This document shows, one piece after another, positions 45,475-51,061 of a stretch of 51,061 nucleotides of DNA. How positions within the stretch are numbered: the stretch's first letter is position 1; each line of letters starts with the position of its first letter. Position numbers and translations under genes: made by a program. The stretch comes from an uncultured Lentisphaerota bacterium (lineage in GTDB: Bacteria; Verrucomicrobiota; Kiritimatiellia; CAIQIC01). The notes beneath the pieces were generated by a model. The model had not been told where the DNA came from and ran no database searches. It saw nothing but the letters and a program-made list of their open reading frames with translations. Location of the stretch: contig CAITZM010000040.1 of NCBI GenBank assembly GCA_903896925.1, positions 1 to 51,061 on the forward strand, read 5' to 3'.

Positions 45475-46755
45475 ATGATAAAGTTCAACCTGTTCAGTTT
45501 CGCGCTCCTGTTCGCGGCGCGGCTCGCGTGGGCCGCCGACGATCCCGCCGCCTTCGACTGGCAACGTGCGCAGGCGCTCCATCAGGGCCAGCAACAGGGC
45601 GGGCAGCTCACGTCGGACGAGCAGGCCTATATCGCACAGGCCCAGCGGCTCCATGCGCAACAGGCGCAGGGCAGCGGCCCGGGCGCCGGTCAGATCGATT
45701 GGCCGCGCGCGACGCAACTCTTCCAGCGGTCGCAGCGCGGCGAAAAACTCACGCCGGACGAGCAGTCCTATCTCGATCGGGCGAAGGCGTTGCGTCAGCA
45801 GCGGCAGAACGGCGGCGGTGGTGGCGGGGCGACTGAAGCGACCGGCCCCGCGACCGGCGGAAAAGATTCGGTCGGCCTGATTCCGCTGTGCGATCTCGGC
45901 GCGGGCAAATATAAAGGCGAGGATGGCGGGCTCTATGGTGGCGGAAAAAACGAGCCGCCGCCGGAGCTCGCCGCGTCCGCGAAAAAAGAAACGGCGAAAA
46001 TCCGGCCGCTCGGCGCCGCGGGCCAGCCTGCCGACGACGGCAAGGTCGTGCTGCTCTCGGTGGGCATGTCGAACACGACGATGGAATATTCGCGCTTCAA
46101 GCAGCTCGCCGATGCGGATGCGGACAAGTCGCCGAAACTGGTCATCGTGGATGGCGCCCAGGGCGGACAGGCCGCGGCGCAATGGCTGACGGAGCCGGAG
46201 AGCCGCGTGTGGCAGACGGTGGACGAGCGCCTGCAGGCCGCCGGCGTCACCGCGCAGCAGGTGCAGGTCGTGTGGCTCAAGCAGGCCAACATGCGGCCGA
46301 CCGCGGCCTATCCCGAACACGCCAAGCAGCTGCAGGCCGATGTAGCCGAGGGGTTGCGCCGGCTCAAGGCGAAATTCCCGAACCTGCGCGTCGCCTTCCT
46401 CTCCAGCCGCATCTACGCCGGCTACGCCACGACCCAGCTCAACCCGGAGCCGTTCGCCTACGAGGGCGCGTTCGCGATGCGCGCGCTGATCCTGGCGCAG
46501 AGCCGGGGTGCCGCGGACCTGAACTGGGACGCTGCGCATGGCGAGGTGAAAGCGCCGCTGCTGCTCTGGGGGCCCTACCTCTGGGCCGACGGACTGCAGG
46601 CGCGCAGCGACGGTCTGATGTGGACCCGCAACGACCTGACGCCGCGCGATGGGACGCATCCCAGCACGGCCGGCCGCCAGAAGGTCGCCGAGCAGCTGCT
46701 GAAGTTCTGCAAAACCGATCCTTGGGCCCGCGGCTGGTTCTTCGCGAAACCCTGA
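45475..46755 (+). CDS. Secreted SGNH/GDSL-type hydrolase with an N-terminal repeat domain
   Basis: The 426-residue protein has a Sec signal (MIKFNLFSFALLFAARLAWA). Two related units of about 38 residues follow: FDWQRAQALHQGQQQGGQLT...LHAQQ and IDWPRATQLFQRSQRGEKLT...LRQQR, then a Gly/Thr linker. The catalytic part has VLLSVGMSNTTME in the block I Ser position and DGTHPSTAGRQ in the block V Asp-His position. GKYKGEDGGLYGGGKN may be a substrate loop. It probably deacetylates or de-esterifies a polysaccharide outside the cytoplasm. A paired palindrome follows its stop. Confidence 0.8.
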   Translation: MIKFNLFSFALLFAARLAWAADDPAAFDWQRAQALHQGQQQGGQLTSDEQAYIAQAQRLHAQQAQGSGPGAGQIDWPRATQLFQRSQRGEKLTPDEQSYLDRAKALRQQRQNGGGGGGATEATGPATGGKDSVGLIPLCDLGAGKYKGEDGGLYGGGKNEPPPELAASAKKETAKIRPLGAAGQPADDGKVVLLSVGMSNTTMEYSRFKQLADADADKSPKLVIVDGAQGGQAAAQWLTEPESRVWQTVDERLQAAGVTAQQVQVVWLKQANMRPTAAYPEHAKQLQADVAEGLRRLKAKFPNLRVAFLSSRIYAGYATTQLNPEPFAYEGAFAMRALILAQSRGAADLNWDAAHGEVKAPLLLWGPYLWADGLQARSDGLMWTRNDLTPRDGTHPSTAGRQKVAEQLLKFCKTDPWARGWFFAKP

Positions 46756-46771
46756 CCTGGCCGGCCGCCTG

Positions 46772-46818
46772 TTCAGGCCTTGGAAAAGAGTTGCGCCGTT
46801 TTTCCAAGGATTGGAAAA
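46772..46818. promoter_or_regulatory. Paired TTCCAAGG-type palindromes upstream of the SixA-like gene
   Basis: A half-degenerate box ending CCTTGGAAAA (TTGG core at 46780) is followed by TTTTTCCAAGGATTGGAAAA (core at 46811), 31 bp apart. The pair lies 40-85 nt before the phosphatase start and 17 nt after the hydrolase stop. Confidence 0.6.
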
Positions 46819-46857
46819 CCCTTCGGGCTGTGGCAGATTGTCCACACGAGGTGGCTT

Positions 46858-47334
46858 ATGAAACTCCTTTTTGTGCGGCATGCGAGCGCGGCGGATCCGC
46901 TGGATTTTTGGGGCGACGACCTGTTGCGTCCCTTGACCGAGGAAGGCGTGCGCAAGGCGCGCCGGCTTTTCAAACTTTTGGCGCGGTTCTATGCGGCCCC
47001 CGAGCTGATTGTTTCCTCGGACGCGGTACGTGCGGTGCAGACGGCCGACCTGCTGGCCGAGGTTTTCCCGAAGGCAGCGCGCGCGCATACCGCACAGCTC
47101 AATCCGGGGGCGGACCATGCGACGCTGGTCCGCTGGCTGCGCGAGCTCGACCGCGAGCTGGAGCGCGTGGCGCTGGTGGGGCACGAGCCGGACATCTCGC
47201 GGATGGTGGGTGGCGCCGTGGCGCGCGGTCCGCTCAACATCGAGGTCAAGAAAGCCGCGTGCATCGAGGTGGACTGCAACCGCATCGGTCGCGGCGAACT
47301 GACGCTGCTGTTGCCTCCGTGGGCGGTGCCCTGA
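46858..47334 (+). CDS. SixA-like histidine phosphatase
   Basis: The 158-residue protein begins MKLLFVRHASA, with the RHA/RHG catalytic His of the phosphoglycerate-mutase-like branch. LRPLTEEGVRKARRL, VSSDAVRAVQTADLL and VALVGHEPDISRMV (second catalytic His) follow. Size and layout match SixA, a phosphohistidine phosphatase acting on HPt domains or PTS proteins. GAGG lies 6-9 bases before the ATG. The gene stands alone; no histidine kinase is nearby, so the partner is unknown. Confidence 0.88.
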   Translation: MKLLFVRHASAADPLDFWGDDLLRPLTEEGVRKARRLFKLLARFYAAPELIVSSDAVRAVQTADLLAEVFPKAARAHTAQLNPGADHATLVRWLRELDRELERVALVGHEPDISRMVGGAVARGPLNIEVKKAACIEVDCNRIGRGELTLLLPPWAVP

Positions 47335-47427
47335 AAGCCGGGCGGCTCATGGTCGATGAGCTGCGGGTTTGTGCCCGGGTGGCTGGCCTGCCACCGGATG
47401 ATGGTTTCGCGCCGAATGGCCCTGCCC

Positions 47428-47627
47428 AGTCATCAACCGCCGCGCGTTCGTCTTAGCCTTCAGCAGAGAACGACTGCCGCACCCTCTCTACCACGCGAAA
47501 TATCGCCCCCATAAAAGCGTACTTTTGAGGGGCACCGCGTAAAAATGTGCGATTGTTTTTTCAGTGTCATAGTGCGGTCGAACAGCGGCACCCCCCCCCG
47601 GTGGGCGCGCCCAGGCAATTTCTTATC
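47428..47627. repeat. 200-bp direct repeat, copy 1
   Basis: This stretch aligns over its whole length with 49938-50133 in the same orientation. Shared blocks include CGCGAAATATCGCCCC, CCGCGTAAAAATG, AGTGCGGTCGAA and ATTTCTTATC. It follows the SixA-like gene. The rest of 47335-47775 shows no gene. Confidence 0.9.
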
Positions 47628-47775
47628 CGAATTTAAGATTCCTATATCATATCCTGTCTCGAAAGATGAACACTCGAATGATGCATGAAGTGGGCGTAAA
47701 TATTTGTGGCATTTGAGCCGCACGCCGCTACGGCGGTGCAGCTGAAGAAAGAAACAACTGGAGTGTATTCTCTGA

Positions 47776-49233
47776 CTACTTCTTCTCTTGCAAAGAACTG
47801 GACTTCGTCACAAATTCGGATGCTCGCCGTTGTCCCTCCACAATCTCTTCCGCTGTCAGGCAGCCGAGGATAAGGTCTCGAGCTTTAATCGCGTGACTTA
47901 AACCTTTTGCTGCCGACAAGTTTAGCCACATATAAGCTTCTACGTTGTCTTGAGGAACGCCACGTCCCTGCGCTAAACATGCACCGAGATTAAACTGACC
48001 ATCCGGATTGCCCTGTTCGGCTGATTTTCGGTACCAACTGACCGCTTCAACGAGGCTCAGTGGCACACCGTGCCCGATCATTAGGCAGATACCAAGCTTG
48101 TTTTGAGCAACCGCGTACCCTTGGTCTGCCGCTTTACGAAGCCAGAAAACAGCTTTAGTAAAATTCTGCGGAATACCTTTGCCCAGGTAGTAGGCCATAC
48201 CAAGATCATTTTGTGCCCTCGCATCACCCTGATTCGCTGCCTTCTGATGCCACACCACCGCTTGTGCGAAATCCTGCGATACACCTCGACCAGATTCGTA
48301 GCAAACAGCGACATTGTGTTGGGCTGGGGCATACCCTTGATCGGCAGATTTCTGAAACCAGGCAAAAGCTTGGGTGAAATTCTGAGGCACTCCTTGACCG
48401 TTATAATAACACTCGCCCAAGAATTCTTGTCCCAGATCGAGACCTAGATCGGCCGCCTTACGGAAGCATATGGCCGCAGCGGCAAAGTCCTTCTTGTCGA
48501 AATACAGCATGCCCCTTCCGCAGTCCATTGTAGCTCTGCTTGATGGAGTATCCGTTGAAATAGTTTTCACGTCGCTTTGTCCAGGAAAAGCAATTTTAGA
48601 ATTCAAGATCGCTGCACGCCGGAGACCTTCCTCCCGTTGTGCAACCGTCATGCGTTTGTTTATATTTTCGAGGTAGACTGAGGCCTCTTTGGATCCATTG
48701 GCAACAGCTAAAGAATACCACTTATATGCTTCGATGAGATCGTGGGGTGTCTCCGTCCAATTGGAGAGTGAATCACCAAGGAGAATGTATGCTTGGGTAT
48801 TACTTCGTGCCGCTGCTTTCCGTAACCATTCGACGGCGATAATGTCGCTATGGGGTAAGCCTTGACCGAGACTATAAGAACGTGCCAGCATTACTTGAGC
48901 ATCAGCATTATCTTGCACGGCTGCCTTTCGAAACCATGCTACCGCAGTCGCATAATCTCGCGGAGTCCCGTAGCCATACAGTGAAAAAAGACCAAGCATC
49001 AGTTGTGCTTTGTCGTATCCCTGAATTGCCGCAGCGCGGAACCATTTTGCCGCCTCTTTATAATCTCGTTGTTTTTCAGGAACCTCAACATACTTGGTCC
49101 CTAATCCATACTGAGCAGACGCATCGCCTTTTTCCGCTGCTCGACGGAATGCATCGGGTGTTTCTGCCCATCCAGAATTCAGGGCAAACATCAAAAACAT
49201 CAATACCATCAATGGGTGCTTTTCCATGCTCAT
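47776..49233 (-). CDS. Secreted Sel1-repeat (TPR-like) protein
   Basis: The ATG at 49233 has AGGAGA 6 bases upstream; the 485-residue product begins MSMEKHPLMVLMFLMFALNSGWA, a signal peptide. About ten Sel1 repeats of 36 residues follow in two groups (AEKGDASAQYGLGTKYVE..., then ADLGLDLGQEFLGECYYNGQGVPQNFTQAFAWFQKSA...), separated by a linker near 205-250. Such solenoids mediate protein contacts in signalling or envelope processes. The gene is visibly AT-richer than its surroundings and lies between two copies of a 200-bp repeat, suggesting acquisition. A 67-residue gene lies 40 nt upstream on the same strand. Confidence 0.9.
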   Translation of the reverse strand: MSMEKHPLMVLMFLMFALNSGWAETPDAFRRAAEKGDASAQYGLGTKYVEVPEKQRDYKEAAKWFRAAAIQGYDKAQLMLGLFSLYGYGTPRDYATAVAWFRKAAVQDNADAQVMLARSYSLGQGLPHSDIIAVEWLRKAAARSNTQAYILLGDSLSNWTETPHDLIEAYKWYSLAVANGSKEASVYLENINKRMTVAQREEGLRRAAILNSKIAFPGQSDVKTISTDTPSSRATMDCGRGMLYFDKKDFAAAAICFRKAADLGLDLGQEFLGECYYNGQGVPQNFTQAFAWFQKSADQGYAPAQHNVAVCYESGRGVSQDFAQAVVWHQKAANQGDARAQNDLGMAYYLGKGIPQNFTKAVFWLRKAADQGYAVAQNKLGICLMIGHGVPLSLVEAVSWYRKSAEQGNPDGQFNLGACLAQGRGVPQDNVEAYMWLNLSAAKGLSHAIKARDLILGCLTAEEIVEGQRRASEFVTKSSSLQEKK

Positions 49234-49273
49234 GGAGAGTCTCCTCAATTAGAAATGGGCGTCAGTGTCCTTA

Positions 49274-49477
49274 TCACAAAAGCGTTGAATCATCCAACCT
49301 CCATGCTACGACCGATAAATTCGGCATGATTTTGCCGTCTGCATCTTTTTCCGAGAGGATCGTCGTTCCGTGATTGAGAATATTAAAAATTACCCAGCCC
49401 TCGCGCTCGAGTTTATTCAATTCGCTGACGAGACTTTGATCGGAGTAGCAAGCCTGTATTACGCACCATTTTTTCAT
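49274..49477 (-). CDS. Small DUF4177-like protein
   Basis: The ATG at 49477 with GGGA upstream gives 67 residues starting MKKWCVIQACYSDQSLVSEL. The layout (an initial beta strand, then NKLEREGWVIFNIL) recalls DUF4177-type proteins, but the match is by eye only. It has the same AT-rich composition and strand as the Sel1 gene 40 nt downstream, so the two probably form an operon. Function unknown. Confidence 0.65.
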   Translation of the reverse strand: MKKWCVIQACYSDQSLVSELNKLEREGWVIFNILNHGTTILSEKDADGKIMPNLSVVAWRLDDSTLL

Positions 49478-49937
49478 GACTGTTCCCTTTTTCGATATCA
49501 TTATTCCACGTCGTCTATCAGCTCGGCTGTTTTGTTGTGATCGAGATCATAGACAGCGCTTGTTTCAGGGTCAAGGCATCTAGCCGAACGGCAACGGTTA
49601 ACCACGCCGGTCCTGTGGCCCGTGACGTCTGCGACGTGGCGGGAGCTGATCAAGCGCGTCTGGGAGGTTGCCCGCTGCTCGGTCCGCGGCGCGGCGTTTA
49701 CGTGTGATGGATAATGGAAGCGGTTTACCGCCAAGGCACGAAGGCACCAAGGGAGAGTGGTTGGCTCTGAACACTCAGCTTGGTGTCCTGGTGTCTTCGT
49801 GGTGAAAAAATATCCACGCCTGCAGCGGCTTGCCCGCCGCTTGGCAGGCGGGCGGAATCTACCGAACATGTTGCCGTAGCGGCCGAGCAGGTCTTCCCGG
49901 ACTACGCCCAGTATGAGCTCGGTCCCGTTTGCGCTTG
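49478..49937. other. Gene-free spacer with word repeats
   Basis: No convincing gene is present. A CCAAGGCACGAAGGCACCAAGG-type 9-mer array near 49730-49752 and its reverse-sense partner (TGGTGTCCTGGTGTCTTCGTGG, about 49780-49803) form an imperfect inverted pair. A CCCGCC/GGCGGG dyad follows near 49839-49855. The short minus frame ending at 49501 (LDPETSAVYDLDHNK) may be a gene remnant but is unsupported. Confidence 0.55.
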
Positions 49938-50133
49938 AGTCATTATCCGCCGCGCGTCCATCTTACCCGCCAGCGCCGAACGACCGCCGCACCCGCCCTC
50001 CCTCGCGAAATATCGCCCCGTAAAAGCTTGCGTTTGCGGGACGCCGCGTAAAAATGCGCGCACGTTTTTCATTGTCAGAGTGCGGTCGAAAAACGGCGCG
50101 CCCCCAGTGGGCGTGCCCAAGCCATTTCTTATC
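49938..50133. repeat. 200-bp direct repeat, copy 2
   Basis: This is the partner of 47428-47627 with scattered substitutions and small indels. It ends 23 nt before the esterase start, so it supplies that gene's upstream region. A hairpin (GGCGCGCCC...GGGCGTGCC) sits near its right end. Confidence 0.9.
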
Positions 50134-50156
50134 TTAAAAATGGGGAAAGCGATACG

Positions 50157-51061
50157 ATGAAAATACCGTTGGCACTTGGTTGTTGGTTAGGGACCGCCGT
50201 TCTGACGTTCGCCGGGGAGCGGGTCGCGCTGTGGCCGGAAGGAAAGATCCCGGATGGCCAGGCCCAGCAGATCGCGGCGACCACCCAGGAGGCGAAAGCG
50301 CCGGGTTTCAAGGCGGCGGAACATGCGATGCCGTATCTCGACTGGTACGAGGCGCCGGCGGCGAAAAACGGCGGATGCGTGTTGCTCATTTCCGGCGGCG
50401 GTTATCAGAGTTGCTGCGACGGGGTGTGGATTGACCGGGCCGCGAAGAAGTTCACCGAACTCGGGTTCGTCTGCGCGAGCCTCACCTACCGTACGCCGCG
50501 TCCGCAAGGGCTGCCGATCTACCAGAGCGCGTGGGAGGACGGGCAGCGCGCCGTCCGCCTCGTCCGCAGCGCTGCGGCGAAGCGCGGCTTCGACCCGGAG
50601 AAGATCGGCGCGTTCGGGTTCTCCGCAGGCTCGCACCTGACGGTCTTGCTCGCGACCAGCGCGCTCACGCCGGCGTACGGGCCGGTCGATGCGCTCGACC
50701 AGCTTCCGTGCCACCTCAACTGGGCGGTGCCGGTCTACACCGCCTACGCGCTCACGGACGGACTCGTCGGTCCCAACACGCGCGAGGGCGATGCGATCGA
50801 CGCCAAGCTCTCGGACGTGTTCAAGTTCGACGCGAAGACGTGTCCGATGGCGCTCTTCCACGGCGGAGCGGACGTCTATTCGCCGAACGGCTCCACGCAG
50901 ATCTACCGCCAGCTCCGCAAGATGAAAATCCCGGCAGAGATCCACCTCTTCGCGGACCGTCCTCACGGCTTCATGGGCGACTCGGGCAAAGGCGAGAACG
51001 GCACCGCCTACGACCACTGGCTCGACCGTATCGCCGAGTACGTCCGCCAGATGAATTTTGA
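50157..51061 (+). CDS. Secreted alpha/beta-hydrolase esterase (acetyl-xylan-esterase-like), truncated by the window end
   Basis: The ATG at 50157 begins MKIPLALGCWLGTAVLTFAG, a signal peptide. The frame is open to the last base (301 codons plus 2 nt) without a stop. SGGGYQSC is the oxyanion-hole segment, GFSAGSH the nucleophile elbow (GxSxG), DVYSP holds the catalytic Asp region and DRPHGF the His. The overall form matches BD-FAE/acetylesterase-type enzymes that remove acetyl or feruloyl groups from hemicellulose or other glycans. It is nearly full length; probably only the last residues are missing. Repeat copy 2 lies directly upstream. Confidence 0.88.
   Translation, partial: MKIPLALGCWLGTAVLTFAGERVALWPEGKIPDGQAQQIAATTQEAKAPGFKAAEHAMPYLDWYEAPAAKNGGCVLLISGGGYQSCCDGVWIDRAAKKFTELGFVCASLTYRTPRPQGLPIYQSAWEDGQRAVRLVRSAAAKRGFDPEKIGAFGFSAGSHLTVLLATSALTPAYGPVDALDQLPCHLNWAVPVYTAYALTDGLVGPNTREGDAIDAKLSDVFKFDAKTCPMALFHGGADVYSPNGSTQIYRQLRKMKIPAEIHLFADRPHGFMGDSGKGENGTAYDHWLDRIAEYVRQMNF

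Noticed and set aside
47460..50120. Small minus-strand frames in both copies of the 200-bp repeat (about 47460-47723 and 49902-50120) as a repeated small protein
   Set aside because: Both contain an FDRTxTxK segment, but the two copies differ by indels that shift frame within the aligned region, so coding is not conserved between them.

Overview
The window is a high-GC bacterial chromosome segment, best matched to the PVC superphylum and probably Kiritimatiellota or a nearby Verrucomicrobiota/Lentisphaerota lineage. This is inferred from content, not from a marker search. The clues are a short stand-alone type IV pilin-like protein, DUF4965-type and GH2 glycosidases, SGNH and alpha/beta esterases, a GlnRS, a mevalonate kinase, and intergenic DNA packed with short tandem words and hairpins. 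No rRNA, tRNA, CRISPR array or complete insertion sequence was recognised.

Layout. 0-2.6 kb: nucleoside transporter, rpmB, a possible 26-residue ORF and a lipoprotein. 2.8-7.1 kb: a secreted glutaminase-like DUF4965 protein diverging from a secreted M23/PKD protein. 7.3-13.7 kb (minus strand): an isoprenoid locus with a class II (squalene-hopene type) cyclase, a frameshifted CopG-type antitoxin, a prenyltransferase beta-like repeat protein, a DUF116-polyprenyl synthase fusion and a two-cluster ferredoxin. 14-16.3 kb (minus): a PadR regulator, aquaglyceroporin and COG0523 GTPase operon. 16.7-19 kb: a pilin behind a good sigma-54 promoter, and an MscS channel. 19.2-22.6 kb: a surface-glycan operon (GT2, NodB-type deacetylase, FrhB-like protein). 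22.8-25.4 kb: a membrane Ser/Thr kinase. 25.6-31.7 kb: a DeoR regulator followed by a 2-oxoacid dehydrogenase complex (fused E1, E2, E3). 32.4-37.6 kb: an unknown membrane protein, a large GH2 enzyme, and an ORF6N gene lying between two copies of the GH2 gene end. 37.7-41 kb: glnS and two tandem membrane-anchored DnaJ-type zinc-finger proteins. 41-43.9 kb: mevalonate kinase, GT4, rplU-rpmA. 44-47.3 kb: tilS, an SGNH hydrolase and a SixA-like phosphatase. 47.4-50.1 kb: an AT-richer Sel1-repeat island between two direct copies of a 200-bp repeat. 50.2 kb to the end: a secreted esterase cut by the window edge.

The most unusual feature is a set of degenerate tandem heptanucleotide words (GAACATC, ATGGNNG, NGTCAGT, GACNCGA, ATGATTT, GAAGGCT). 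They occur between genes and also, in frame, inside at least four enzymes: the class II cyclase, the prenyltransferase-like protein, the lipoyl E2 and the dihydrolipoamide dehydrogenase. Next in interest are paired palindromes of the type TTTTCCAAGNCTTGGAAAA at a 31-32 bp spacing near glycosidase genes, the isoprenoid locus with its DUF116 fusion, and the Cys-rich PadR/aquaglyceroporin/COG0523 operon.
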